Positions 36,786-46,418 of a DNA stretch of 64,000 nt are shown here, in pieces. The translations under genes and the position numbers were made by a program. A model generated the notes under the pieces. It ran no database searches. It was not told where the DNA came from and saw only the letters and a program-made list of their open reading frames with translations. Numbering within the stretch: position 1 is the first letter of the stretch; every line of letters starts with the position of its first letter. Source of the DNA: Rhizobium sp. Leaf306 (GTDB taxonomy: Bacteria > Pseudomonadota > Alphaproteobacteria > Rhizobiales > Rhizobiaceae); contig NZ_LMNX01000003.1 of assembly GCF_001423425.1 (NCBI RefSeq), positions 112,379-176,378 of the forward strand, in the 5' to 3' direction.

Positions 36786-37682
36786 ATGACGATCTTTTCG
36801 GTTCGTCACCTTACGTCCTACCAGTATCATAAGCCGGTCGAGTTCGGCGAACACAGGCTGCTGTTCCGACCGAGGGACAGTTTCGACCAGACGCTGCTCG
36901 TGTCGCGCCTTGAGGTTTTTCCAAAGCCTGCCTATGTCCGCTGGATCCATGACGTGTTTGGCAACTGCGTGGCGCTGGTCGGTTTTGAGGGTGCGTCTCA
37001 GAAGCTCCAATTCGAAACGACTATCAGGCTCGATCATACGCCGCAGCTCGCGATGGATTTTCAGATCGACGAGGAAGCCCTCACCTATCCCTTCACCTAT
37101 GATCCGGTGGAAGCGTTCGATCTGGAATGCACCATCCGTCGCCATTACCCAGATGCCAACGACGAGGTTGGCAAATGGGCGCGGCAGTTCGTCAAACCCG
37201 GCCAGCCGACCGAGACCGGCCGATTGCTGATGACGCTCTGCTACGCGATCCGTGAAAGCTTCGTCTATGCCCGTCGCCACGAACACGGCACCCAGGCTCC
37301 GCTCGAGACGCTGCAGCTGCGTCGCGGGACCTGCCGCGACTTTGCGCTTTTGATGATGGAAGCCGCACGGGCCCTCGGCCTCGCTGCCCGTTTCGTCACC
37401 GGCTATATCTACGTTCCCGATCGCGACGGATCGACGACGCTTGGAGGCGGATCTACCCACGCGTGGTGCCAGGTCTACCTGCCGGGAGCCGGATGGGTGG
37501 AATTTGATCCGACCAACGGCATTGTCGGTAACCGCGACCTCATTCGCGTCGGCGTCGCCCGCGACCCGAAACAGGCTATCCCGCTTCGTGGCAGCTATGA
37601 CGGTGAGGCGGAAGATTTCAAAAGCATGTCAGTGCAGGTCAACGTCACGACCGACGAGTTCCAGGCCAAACTTCATGGCTAA
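36786..37682 (+). CDS. Transglutaminase-like protein
   Basis: A 298-residue protein. The N-terminal 110 residues are the beta-sandwich found before bacterial transglutaminase-like cores (SVRHLTSYQYHKPVEFGEHRL). The core has Cys183 in RRGTCRDFALLM, His225 in GGSTHAWCQVYLPGAGW and Asp241 in EFDPTNG, a complete Cys-His-Asp triad. No signal peptide. Such proteins are thought to be cytoplasmic peptidases or amide-modifying enzymes; the substrate is unknown. A second, related gene follows after 74 bases. Confidence 0.85.
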   Translation: MTIFSVRHLTSYQYHKPVEFGEHRLLFRPRDSFDQTLLVSRLEVFPKPAYVRWIHDVFGNCVALVGFEGASQKLQFETTIRLDHTPQLAMDFQIDEEALTYPFTYDPVEAFDLECTIRRHYPDANDEVGKWARQFVKPGQPTETGRLLMTLCYAIRESFVYARRHEHGTQAPLETLQLRRGTCRDFALLMMEAARALGLAARFVTGYIYVPDRDGSTTLGGGSTHAWCQVYLPGAGWVEFDPTNGIVGNRDLIRVGVARDPKQAIPLRGSYDGEAEDFKSMSVQVNVTTDEFQAKLHG

Positions 37683-37756
37683 ACGGAACCGTATCAACGC
37701 CCGGGCATTGCCGCATTGCTGCCATCTCGTCAACGGTATTTAGGAGACATCGCTTC

Positions 37757-38584
37757 ATGAGGATACGCGCCGGTTTTCATCTGGGCTATGAATGCCAACA
37801 GCCGACTGCCATGCTTCTGGCGTTGAATATCCACCCCTCCCGTCGCGTAGATCTATTGACCGAACAGGTGCTGACTTTCGACAGACCGATCGAAGCCTGG
37901 GGTTATCAGGATGTCTTCGGGAACGCCTGCAGCCGCATCGTTGCACCGCCCGGCCTGACGACGATCTCGACCGAGTTCGAGATCTATGACACCGGGCTCC
38001 CGGACCCGATCCCGGAAGATGCGCAGCAGCACCTCATCCAGGATCTACCTGACGACGTTCTGGTGTTCCTGCTGGGCAGCCGTTATTGCGATACGGACCG
38101 TCTGTCAGACTTCGCCTGGAACACGTTTTCCTCGACTGATCTGGGCTGGCCGCGCGTCAAAGCCATTCTTGATTTCGCGCACAACCGCATTGCGTTCAAC
38201 TATCAGAACGCCGATTCGCTGCGGACCGCGTTCGGCGGCTTCAACGACCAGACGGGCGTGTGCCGGGACTACGCGCATCTGGCGATCACCCTTTGCCGGT
38301 GCATGAACATTCCCGCACGCTACTGCACGGGTTATCTCGGTGACATCGGTGTTCCCAAGGATCACAATCCGATGGACTTCAGTGCCTGGTTCGAAGTCTA
38401 TCTCGGCGGCCGCTGGCACACTGTCGATGCCCGTCACAACAAACCTCGTATCGGCCGGATCCTGATGGCGACCGGTCGCGATGCGACCGATGTCGCGTTG
38501 TCCACGGCCTTCGGCCCGGCGATCCTGGCAAGGTTCGAAGTGATCACGGACGAACTGCCGATGGGCGGAGACGGGCAGGCGTAA
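37757..38584 (+). CDS. Transglutaminase-like protein lacking the usual His
   Basis: A 275-residue relative of the preceding protein. Cys169 in TGVCRDYAHLAI and Asp224 in HTVDARHN are in place, but the histidine normally before AW is Ser209 (PMDFSAWFEVYLGGRW). His221 or His227 nearby might substitute. It may be inactive, regulatory, or use a shifted triad. It ends convergent with the hybrid kinase gene. Confidence 0.8.
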   Translation: MRIRAGFHLGYECQQPTAMLLALNIHPSRRVDLLTEQVLTFDRPIEAWGYQDVFGNACSRIVAPPGLTTISTEFEIYDTGLPDPIPEDAQQHLIQDLPDDVLVFLLGSRYCDTDRLSDFAWNTFSSTDLGWPRVKAILDFAHNRIAFNYQNADSLRTAFGGFNDQTGVCRDYAHLAITLCRCMNIPARYCTGYLGDIGVPKDHNPMDFSAWFEVYLGGRWHTVDARHNKPRIGRILMATGRDATDVALSTAFGPAILARFEVITDELPMGGDGQA

Positions 38585-38645
38585 TAGCCGTGCCGAGTTT
38601 CTGACCCTTTGAGCTTTATGACGTCGCGCCCGGTTGCGAGAGCAC

Positions 38646-40754
38646 CTAGCGCGGCGACGTAAGCTTGCCGATCTGTTCCGCCAGCTGTGCCTGCGTATAC
38701 GGCTTTCCGAGCCGCGCAACCTCAAGATCAACGCCAGGCGGAAGATCCGCGTAGCCGGAGGCGATCAGGATTGGCAATTCGGGCAGCAAGGCTCGTGCAG
38801 CCTTCGAGAGTTCGCCCCCGGTCATGCCAGGCATGGAGTAGTCGGTGATCATCAGATCGAACTTTGGTCCCTTACCCAGATGCTCCAGCGCCTCCTTGCC
38901 GGAATGGGCTTCGACAACGTCGTGTCCGAGATCCAGCAGCATGTCGGCGGAACTCATGGCGATGAGGACGTCGTCGTCGACAAGCAGGATACGCTTGGGT
39001 CCGCCCTGATATTCTGCCGGAGGCGATGGTGCCTCGGCCTGCCTCGGCTGCTCGGCAGCGGAAGAGACCGGAATCCACAATTCGGCGGTAGTGCCGGAAC
39101 CGATCCTGCTCGACAACTTCAACTCTCCCTTTAACTGGGACGCCAGGCCGTGGATCATCGACAATCCGAGGCCCGTTCCCTTGCCCAGTTCCTTCGTTGA
39201 GAAAAACGGTTCGATGGCTTTCTGCAGCGTCGCCTCGTCCATGCCTTGGCCTTCGTCCTTGACCGAGAGCACGACGTAACGCCCGGCTGCAAGCGTATCG
39301 TTTGAGAACCTCTGCTCCTCATGGCTGAGGCTGATCCGCAGCGTGCCACCGTCGGGCATGGCGTCACGCGAGTTGACGGCGAGGTTGAGAAGCGCCAGCT
39401 CGATCTGGTTGGCATCTGCCGAAACCTTCGGCAGATGATCCGGTATCGAGGTCTCGACGAGGATGGTCGACCCGACCGAGCGTTCGAGAAGGTCGCGCAT
39501 GCCACCGATCAGGGCGCCAAGGTCAACCGGGCCGATCTGCAGATCCTGGCGGCGGGCAAAGGCGAGCAGCCGCTGGGTCAACGACGCCCCGCGTCTTGCA
39601 CCCTGAAGGGCGCCATCGATCAGGCGTTCGGCTTTCGGATCGCCCGCAACGAGCTTGCGGAGCAATTCGAGATTGCCGAGCACTGCCATCAAAAGATTGT
39701 TGAAATCGTGGGCGACGCCGCCGGTCAGTTGGCCGATCGCCTCCATCTTCTGCGCCTGGCGCAGTTGATCTTCCGCCCGCTCACGCTGCGACACCTCGTC
39801 CATCACGACCGAATGGGCCTGTTCAAGTTCACGCGTCCGCTCGGCGACACGCTCTTCGAGCAGTTCGTTGATCTGCCGCTGCTGCTTCTCGTTGATGACC
39901 CGGTCGGTAATGTCGGCGGATACGCCGACCAGCTTGACCGCCTTGCCCGAGTGGTCGCGGTAGAGCTGTGCCCGGACCTCTGCCCAGCGCACGGTGCCGT
40001 CGCGCCAGACGGTGCGGTATTCGACAGAATAATCCTCACCGCTCTCGGCTGTTGCCGTATGAGCATCCTGTACGCGTTGCCGGTCATCGGGATGGATACT
40101 GGCAAAAAGGTCCTGATAGGTGAACGCCTCTTCCGGACCGCGTCCGAAAATGCTCTTGCAGGTCGCAGACGTGCTCAGGACATCAGTTGCAAGATCCAGT
40201 TCCCAAGCGCCGAGGCGACCGGCCTCGAGTGCTGTCTGCAAACGCCGCTCTCCTTCGTCGAGAGCTTCCATCCGCAGACGTGCATCATATTGGCGCCGAC
40301 GCCCGCGTGCGGCAGAACGGGCAACGCTGATGAATGTCGTTGCGTGGAAAGGGCGCTCGATGAAGCTGACATTGCCAAGGACCTCCGACAGCCGCGCAGC
40401 TGCGGGATTACGCTCCGGACCACCGCCGCGGTTTGTCAGAATGACGAAAGGTAGATCCGACCAGCTCGGCTGGTTCTCGATCCACTGGGAGATGGCGCGC
40501 AGGTCGGCGGAGCGCAGAGCTTCCTCGGTGATGACAGCGAGCGCGATGTTGTCGTCAAGGCTGTCGACGAAACCGGACAGGTCCGGGGCCGCCTTCGAAG
40601 CGATACCGGCTTCCTTCAGGAGGGATGCCGCAATCTGCGCATCGCGACCGTGTGGGGCATGAATGAGGCCGACGGCATCTCTGTTAGGAATGGCTTTCGT
40701 CCTCGTTTGAAAGCTCCAGCAGTTGCTGCTTTTCGCCGACAAGCGTCGGTACAC
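38646..40754 (-). CDS. Hybrid sensor histidine kinase
   Basis: About 702 residues. Order: a receiver-like N-terminal domain (25-150), a PAS/PAC sensor (165-290, [13 protein letters not shown] and [15 protein letters not shown]), a coiled coil, HisKA with His349 in [11 protein letters not shown], the ATPase domain ([24 protein letters not shown]) and a C-terminal receiver with Asp638 in [10 protein letters not shown]. No membrane segment, so it is a cytosolic sensor. ATG 40754 overlaps the KaiC-like gene by 71 bases; no better start is seen. It is translated directly after the KaiC-like protein and probably signals with it. Confidence 0.85.
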   Translation of the reverse strand: MYRRLSAKSSNCWSFQTRTKAIPNRDAVGLIHAPHGRDAQIAASLLKEAGIASKAAPDLSGFVDSLDDNIALAVITEEALRSADLRAISQWIENQPSWSDLPFVILTNRGGGPERNPAAARLSEVLGNVSFIERPFHATTFISVARSAARGRRRQYDARLRMEALDEGERRLQTALEAGRLGAWELDLATDVLSTSATCKSIFGRGPEEAFTYQDLFASIHPDDRQRVQDAHTATAESGEDYSVEYRTVWRDGTVRWAEVRAQLYRDHSGKAVKLVGVSADITDRVINEKQQRQINELLEERVAERTRELEQAHSVVMDEVSQRERAEDQLRQAQKMEAIGQLTGGVAHDFNNLLMAVLGNLELLRKLVAGDPKAERLIDGALQGARRGASLTQRLLAFARRQDLQIGPVDLGALIGGMRDLLERSVGSTILVETSIPDHLPKVSADANQIELALLNLAVNSRDAMPDGGTLRISLSHEEQRFSNDTLAAGRYVVLSVKDEGQGMDEATLQKAIEPFFSTKELGKGTGLGLSMIHGLASQLKGELKLSSRIGSGTTAELWIPVSSAAEQPRQAEAPSPPAEYQGGPKRILLVDDDVLIAMSSADMLLDLGHDVVEAHSGKEALEHLGKGPKFDLMITDYSMPGMTGGELSKAARALLPELPILIASGYADLPPGVDLEVARLGKPYTQAQLAEQIGKLTSPR

Positions 40755-42192
40755 CGCGCAACACGCCCTGGAAACCGGAAAGCGGATCGCCCAGTGTCAG
40801 CCCTGCATCGGTGATGCGAAACTCGCGGATGGTTTCTTCGTGCCGACCGGTTCGCTTCTTGATGACCGAGACTGCACGCCGAACCCTGCCCAGTGCCTCG
40901 AAATAGCGCAGCAGGATAACTGTATCGGCGAGGTAGGTGACATCGACCGGGGATTTCATGTCTCCGACGAGTCCGTGCTGGGCAACTGTCAGAAATGTAT
41001 TGGCGCCTTGCCGATTGAGGTATTGCAGCAGTTCATGCACGTGCAGGATCAGCGCGTTTTCCTCGGGCATCGACGCCTGGTAGCCGTTCACGCTATCGAT
41101 CACGACTGTCCCGGCCTTGAAGGTCGCCACGCGATCCCGCACACGTTGCGAGAATTCCCCCGGCGACAGCTCGGCCGCATCCAGCTGCTCGATGTGAATA
41201 GCGCCGTCGTCGCGCATCTTCTCAAGGTCGATCCCCATTGCTTTCGTACGCGAGAACAACAGGCCGAGCTCCTCGTCGAATATGAAGACGGCTGCTTTCT
41301 CACCGCGCTTCACGGCAGCTGCTACAAACTGGAGCGCGAACAGGCTTTTGCCGGTACCGGCAGGTCCGATAAGCAGCGTGCTCGACCCGCGCTCTATACC
41401 ACCGCCAAGAAGATCGTCGAATTCGGCAATGCCGCTTTTCAAAATAGCTCGGTCGAATGCCGTCTTGTGCTCGATCGCACGCAGCCGCGGAAAGACCGAG
41501 ACGCCTCCGGTCTTGATGACGAAATCATGATAGCCGCCGCGGAACGCCTGGCCGCGATATTTGATCACCCGCAGGCGGCGGCGTTCCGAACCATAGTCTG
41601 GAGCCAGCTGCTCGAGATGAAGAACGCCGTGAACGACGCTGTGGACGGTCTTGTCGAGATTGTCCGACGTCATGTCATCGAGCAAAAGGACTGTGGCGTC
41701 GGATCGAGAAAAGAAATGCTTCATGGCCAGGATCTGGCGGCGGTAGCGGAGAGAACTCTGTGCCAACAGACGGATTTCCGACAAGCTGTCGATCACCACA
41801 CGCTGCGGTTTCAGACGCTCGAAGGCCTCGAAGATCAGCTTGGTCGTCTCGCCGAGCTCCAGATCTGAGGAGTAAAGCAGGCTTTGCTGCTGGTCTGCGT
41901 CAAGCAGGCTTTCCGGGGGGACGAGCTCGAAGATTTCGATCGAATCCCCGAATTCGATACCGTGCGAAAGCGCGCTTTCCCGCAGTTCTTCTTCACTCTC
42001 CGACAGGCTGATATAAAGACAGCGCTCTTTAAGTGTCGCGCCTTCCAAAAGAAATTGCAGGGCAATAGTAGTTTTGCCCGTGCCCGGCGTCCCTTCGAGC
42101 AGGAAAACATGGCGGCGAGTCAGACCGCCCGATAATACATCGTCCAGTCCCCGAACGCCTGTCCTCGCCTTTGTACTCAAGCCGTCGATCAT
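40684..42192 (-). CDS. KaiC-like double-domain ATPase
   Basis: A 502-residue protein of two RecA-type domains. Walker A sequences are GTPGTGKT (34-41) and GPAGTGKS (276-283); Walker B-like strands are RVVIDSLSE and GTVVIDSVNGY. The C-terminal domain aligns with the CII half of cyanobacterial KaiC, but the site matching Ser431-Thr432 reads Thr-Tyr (DVTYLADTVILL), so the clock phosphosites are not both kept. KaiA and KaiB are not seen. It heads a two-gene operon with the hybrid kinase; a stress-signalling role is plausible. Confidence 0.85.
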   Translation of the reverse strand: MIDGLSTKARTGVRGLDDVLSGGLTRRHVFLLEGTPGTGKTTIALQFLLEGATLKERCLYISLSESEEELRESALSHGIEFGDSIEIFELVPPESLLDADQQQSLLYSSDLELGETTKLIFEAFERLKPQRVVIDSLSEIRLLAQSSLRYRRQILAMKHFFSRSDATVLLLDDMTSDNLDKTVHSVVHGVLHLEQLAPDYGSERRRLRVIKYRGQAFRGGYHDFVIKTGGVSVFPRLRAIEHKTAFDRAILKSGIAEFDDLLGGGIERGSSTLLIGPAGTGKSLFALQFVAAAVKRGEKAAVFIFDEELGLLFSRTKAMGIDLEKMRDDGAIHIEQLDAAELSPGEFSQRVRDRVATFKAGTVVIDSVNGYQASMPEENALILHVHELLQYLNRQGANTFLTVAQHGLVGDMKSPVDVTYLADTVILLRYFEALGRVRRAVSVIKKRTGRHEETIREFRITDAGLTLGDPLSGFQGVLRGVPTLVGEKQQLLELSNEDESHS

Positions 42193-42304
42193 GTTTTTTC
42201 CTTTTGCGACTTTTGACTTAGCGCAAACTGGCGTGGAAACAAGAGATGGACGGGTTGGGTACGGTAACTGTGACGAACGAGATGTTTCCGGCTGTCCTTC
42301 GATT

Positions 42305-43705
42305 CTAGCAGTTGCGCAGGTAAGCGGCGGCGCGAAGACCCGAAATGCGTCCGAGCGCCACTGCAGTCAGGAGACCGTTCCCGGACAGGTAGCCGCTCGC
42401 TTTGCTGCCCGATACGCCACAGGCGGCGCCTCCGGCGGCAAAAAGGTTTGCGATGGTCGAACCGTCGCGTCGAACCACACGTGCCTCGCCGTCAACAACA
42501 AGCCCGCCCTGGGTGTGGAAGAGTGCGCCGGTGACCCTTACCGCTTTGAAGGGCGCTCGAAGTGGCGGCACGTCTGCCAGAGAACGGCCGAAGGGGTCCG
42601 CCCCACCCTCGGCTTTGCAATTCTCGAAAGCACGGAAGCTTGCCGTCAGTTTCTCCGGCGAGACCTGCATCCGCTCCGCAAGCGCCTCGATCGTATCGGC
42701 CTCGATGATCGCCTGCATACGCTCGGCGCTTCTGAAATCCTCGAACTGGCCGGCGATCTCGGCGATCCGCGTGTCGAACACGGTCCATGCGATCCCTTCC
42801 GGCTGGGCAAGCACGTTGGACGCCTGCTCGGAATACCCCTTCGCCTCGTTGGAAAAGCGTTCGCCTGCGACATTCACCTGGAAGCCGCCTTCCATCACGG
42901 TCGCCCAGGTGATCAGGATCCCGGCAGGATGGGCGACCGATCCATGGCCCTGATGACCACTCAGATGCCGGGTCGCAGCACCCAGCGCCTCACCCCAGAC
43001 GATCGCATCGCCCTGGTTACCTGGGTGACCGAAATAGAGTGCATCCCGCATGTCCGGAATGTGTTCGGCCACCAGTGCCGGATTGCCGCCATAACCATTG
43101 CAGGCAAGGATCACCGCCTCACAGCCGATGTCTTCCCTCGAACCATCCGGGCGTGACAGGGTCATGCCGCGCGGTTTGCCGTCAGATCCGACGACAAGCG
43201 TGTCCACATGCGCTTCCGTTAGGATATCGATGCCCGCCTCTTCCGCGGCGTCGCGCAGACGATCGATCAGTTCCTCGCCAGACCGGGAGGGGAGACCATG
43301 CATTCGAAGGTGCGCGTGACCGGGATAGCGAAAATTGTCGACAAGCGAAAATGCCAGGCCGTGGTCCTCCGCCAGCCATTCCAGCGTTGGTCCGACTGTT
43401 TCGGTGACCAGCCGAACGAGATCCACATCCGGCTCGCCATCCGCCTTGTGCAGGATATCCGCCCCGAAGGCTTCCGGCGTGTCCTCGACACCGATCGCGC
43501 GCTGCCAGCGCGTGCCTGCTGCCGGAATGAGGCCGGCCGACAGCGCCGTCGAGCCGCGCGGCAGCGGATCGCGCTCCAGCACAATCACCTCGACGCCTCC
43601 CGCATTGGCGGAAAGTGCTGCAACCATACCGGCGGCACCGGCGCCGATCACGACAAGCGGCACCATCACCTCGAATTCCCGGTCCGAGACTTCGACCTTT
43701 CTCAT
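42305..43705 (-). CDS. FAD-dependent dehydrogenase/reductase
   Basis: A 466-residue flavoprotein of the fumarate reductase/flavocytochrome c type. VVIGAGAAGMVAALSANAGG (FAD binding) is at 18-37; GYGGN, GHQGHGS and the C-terminal LFAAGGAACGVSGSKASGYLSGNGL complete the family pattern. It would reduce or oxidise a C-C bond next to a carboxylate. Last gene of the eleven-gene leftward operon; its start overlaps the previous stop (ATGA). Confidence 0.85.
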   Translation of the reverse strand: MRKVEVSDREFEVMVPLVVIGAGAAGMVAALSANAGGVEVIVLERDPLPRGSTALSAGLIPAAGTRWQRAIGVEDTPEAFGADILHKADGEPDVDLVRLVTETVGPTLEWLAEDHGLAFSLVDNFRYPGHAHLRMHGLPSRSGEELIDRLRDAAEEAGIDILTEAHVDTLVVGSDGKPRGMTLSRPDGSREDIGCEAVILACNGYGGNPALVAEHIPDMRDALYFGHPGNQGDAIVWGEALGAATRHLSGHQGHGSVAHPAGILITWATVMEGGFQVNVAGERFSNEAKGYSEQASNVLAQPEGIAWTVFDTRIAEIAGQFEDFRSAERMQAIIEADTIEALAERMQVSPEKLTASFRAFENCKAEGGADPFGRSLADVPPLRAPFKAVRVTGALFHTQGGLVVDGEARVVRRDGSTIANLFAAGGAACGVSGSKASGYLSGNGLLTAVALGRISGLRAAAYLRNC

Positions 43706-44316
43706 TGGGCGTCGAACTCGGCGATCATGTCTTCGATTGTCGCGATCCGGCTGACAGGTTTCAATGCTGCGATCGCGGTCTCGTGCGTTTCCTGCGAGAA
43801 GGCGGCCGAACCATCCGACAGGGTGATCGTTTCGAAATCGCGGACATGGGCGTCACGAACGGTGGAGGCGACACCGCCATTGGTGACGATGCCGCCGACC
43901 ACCAGCTTCTCGATGCCGCATTTGCGCAGGACCCATTCGAGCCGGGTCATGTAGAACGCCGAATAGGCGACTTTCTCGACAATGAGATCGGCCGGCGCCA
44001 GATCATCGATCAGGCTGTTGCCCCAGGTGCCTGGCGCAAAATCGCCCTTGCCGAGAAAGGGCCGGAGTTCCTTCAGATGCGGTGAGATGATCGGCTCGCC
44101 ACCCTTGCCCGGCACCAGCGTGAACTGGGCCGAGATGATGTAGCCGCCTTTTGCGCGCATTACGTCCACAAGTGGCTTGATGCGTTCCTGCAATGCCGCG
44201 ATCTCAGGCGCGCCTTGACCGGCACGGCCATAGGCGCCGTCGGGGGCCAGAAAATCATTGGTCAGATCGACGATGATCAGGCCGGTCTTTTCTATGGGGA
44301 TCGAATGTCCGCTCAT
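43702..44316 (-). CDS. Isochorismatase-fold protein lacking the catalytic Cys
   Basis: A 204-residue protein of the isochorismatase-like hydrolase family, which includes N-carbamoylsarcosine and maleamate amidases. Asp17 (IIVDLTNDF) and Lys115 (VEKVAYSAF) of the usual triad are present. The nucleophile position reads Gly148 (IVTNGGVAST) where Cys is expected before Val. Either it belongs to a subgroup with another chemistry or it is not an amidase. Overlaps both neighbours by four bases. Confidence 0.82.
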   Translation of the reverse strand: MSGHSIPIEKTGLIIVDLTNDFLAPDGAYGRAGQGAPEIAALQERIKPLVDVMRAKGGYIISAQFTLVPGKGGEPIISPHLKELRPFLGKGDFAPGTWGNSLIDDLAPADLIVEKVAYSAFYMTRLEWVLRKCGIEKLVVGGIVTNGGVASTVRDAHVRDFETITLSDGSAAFSQETHETAIAALKPVSRIATIEDMIAEFDAQ

Positions 44317-46418
44317 GATTTCCGCTCCACGATGATATTTCCGTAGAGATCGACGCGTGCCTTGAATTCCGGCGAGACGACTGTCGTTGCATCCGGCTGT
44401 TCGAGGATCGCCGGGCCCTGGATTTCGGAACTCTCCGGCAGTTGCAGGCGATCGTAGATCGTCGTTTCATGCCAGGCGCCGTCGAACCAGACCTGTCGCG
44501 AGCCCGTCGTTGCGGAGGCAACCGTCGTATCGACAGGTGCGGCCAGCGCCTTCAGATCGAAGCTCGGACGAATGCCGATCGCGCTGGTGCGAAGGTTGAC
44601 GATCCGCATCGGAACACCCGGCAGAAGCCGGCTGAAACTTGCCTGATAGGCATCCTCGAAAGCCTGCTGGATCATCGCCTCGCTGACATCGGTTTGGCTC
44701 CCGCTGATCGTTGCCGGCAGTGTGACCCGAACCGTATGGGTCTGACCGACATAGTGCATGTCGAGCTCGAACAGCGTATCGATCCGCTCGACCGTCAGAT
44801 GCGCATCCTCGACGACGGCGCGCGCCTTGCCCGCCTCCTCGACCATGCGGGCGTCGATCGCCGCAACGTCGATGCCCTCGAGCGAGAGGTTCAAGGTCTG
44901 GACCTGGTCGTGGCGGATGTCGGCGATGACGCAACCCAGCGCAGATGTCACACCCGGATAACGCGGCACAAGCGCCGCCTTCAGCCCGACTTCGCGAATC
45001 AGCGCCGAGACATGCAATGCCCCGCCGCCACCGAAGGGAACGGCCGCGAACTTCTGCGGATCGTGACCGCGCTCGATCGACATCAGCCGGATCGCGCCGG
45101 CCATGCGGCTGTCGGCAATCTTCACGATCGCTTCGGCCGCTTCCATCACACCGAGGCCGAGCGGCTTTGCGACATGCTGGTCGATCGCGGCCTTGGCGGC
45201 CTCCACATCGAGACGGGCAAGCTTGCCGCCGATCGGCCGGTCGGCATTGATGCGGCCGAGCACGACATTGGCATCCGTCAGCGTCGGACGGGTATTGCCC
45301 TGACCGTAGCAGACCGGGCCGGGCCGCGAGCCGGCACTTTCGGGGCCGACCTGCAGCAGGCCGCCGGCATCCACATGCGCAATCGAACCGCCGCCGGCAC
45401 CGATCGTGGTGATCTCGATCATCGGTGTGCGGATGACGAGGCCGAAATCGATCGTCGTCTGGGCCGCGAGCGCTGCCTTGCCGTCGGCAATCAGCGAGAC
45501 ATCGAAGGACGTGCCGCCGAGATCGCCGGTGATGACGTTTGGAAAGCCTGCCGCTTTTGCGATCGCGGCTGCGGCAATGACGCCTGCCGCCGGACCGGAC
45601 AGCGCTGTGCGGGCCGGAAGCCTGCGCGCCGTCTCCGTCGACATGACGCCGCCGTTCGACTGGACGATATGGAAGCGGCCGGCGAAGTCTTCGCTTGCCA
45701 GTGCCGTTTCCAGCTTGCCGAGATAGGAGCCGACCACCGGCTGCAGATAGGCATTGAGAACGGTCGTCGACGTGCGCTCGAATTCACGGATTTCGGGCAG
45801 GATCTGCGTCGAGCAGGCGAGGTTCTCGTTGTCCCAGACGGCACGGGCGGCTTCCACCGCACGCTCCTCGTTTTCGGGATTGGCATAGGCGTTGACGAAG
45901 ACGATCGCGAGCGCTTCAGCACCCATCGCCTTCAGCTTTTCGGCAGCGACGCGCACGGCAGCGACATCGACGCCCAGACGGATCGTACCGTCGGCAAGCG
46001 TGCGTTCCGCCACTTCCAGACGCATGTCGCGTTCAACGACGGGGATGAAATCGCCCCACAGGCCCCAGGTATTGGGCCGGTCCCGGCGGCGCATTTCCAG
46101 TACGTCACGAAAGCCTTCGGTGGTGATCAGGCCAACCCTGGCGCCCTTGCGCTCGAGCAGCGCGTTGGTGCCGACGGTCGTGCCGTGCACGATCGAGGAG
46201 AGGTCAGCGATGGCGCCGAAACCCCTCAGACCATCGAGGAAGCCGACAGCTTCATCACCGCGGTTGGAGGGGACCTTGTTGGTGCGGAATTTCGCCGAAG
46301 CTTCATCGAAATAGAAGAGATCGGTAAAGGTGCCGCCGACATCGACGCCGACGATCCGGCCCAATCCCGACTGGCCCAGTTTTTCATTTTGTTGTTTTGT
46401 TGTTCCCAGATCGCTCAC
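44313..46418 (-). CDS. hyuA: Hydantoinase/oxoprolinase subunit A
   Basis: A 701-residue ATP-dependent amide hydrolase subunit (HyuA family: N-methylhydantoinase, 5-oxoprolinase, acetophenone and acetone carboxylase relatives). The N-terminus has the phosphate-binding GVDVGGTFTDLFYFD; also HGTTVGTNALLERKGA, TGDLGGTSFDVSLI and GGGALHVSALIREVG. It should phosphorylate a lactam, imide or hydantoin ring with HyuB before opening. The stop/start overlap with hyuB shows one complex. Substrate not readable from sequence. Confidence 0.88.
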   Translation of the reverse strand: MSDLGTTKQQNEKLGQSGLGRIVGVDVGGTFTDLFYFDEASAKFRTNKVPSNRGDEAVGFLDGLRGFGAIADLSSIVHGTTVGTNALLERKGARVGLITTEGFRDVLEMRRRDRPNTWGLWGDFIPVVERDMRLEVAERTLADGTIRLGVDVAAVRVAAEKLKAMGAEALAIVFVNAYANPENEERAVEAARAVWDNENLACSTQILPEIREFERTSTTVLNAYLQPVVGSYLGKLETALASEDFAGRFHIVQSNGGVMSTETARRLPARTALSGPAAGVIAAAAIAKAAGFPNVITGDLGGTSFDVSLIADGKAALAAQTTIDFGLVIRTPMIEITTIGAGGGSIAHVDAGGLLQVGPESAGSRPGPVCYGQGNTRPTLTDANVVLGRINADRPIGGKLARLDVEAAKAAIDQHVAKPLGLGVMEAAEAIVKIADSRMAGAIRLMSIERGHDPQKFAAVPFGGGGALHVSALIREVGLKAALVPRYPGVTSALGCVIADIRHDQVQTLNLSLEGIDVAAIDARMVEEAGKARAVVEDAHLTVERIDTLFELDMHYVGQTHTVRVTLPATISGSQTDVSEAMIQQAFEDAYQASFSRLLPGVPMRIVNLRTSAIGIRPSFDLKALAAPVDTTVASATTGSRQVWFDGAWHETTIYDRLQLPESSEIQGPAILEQPDATTVVSPEFKARVDLYGNIIVERKS

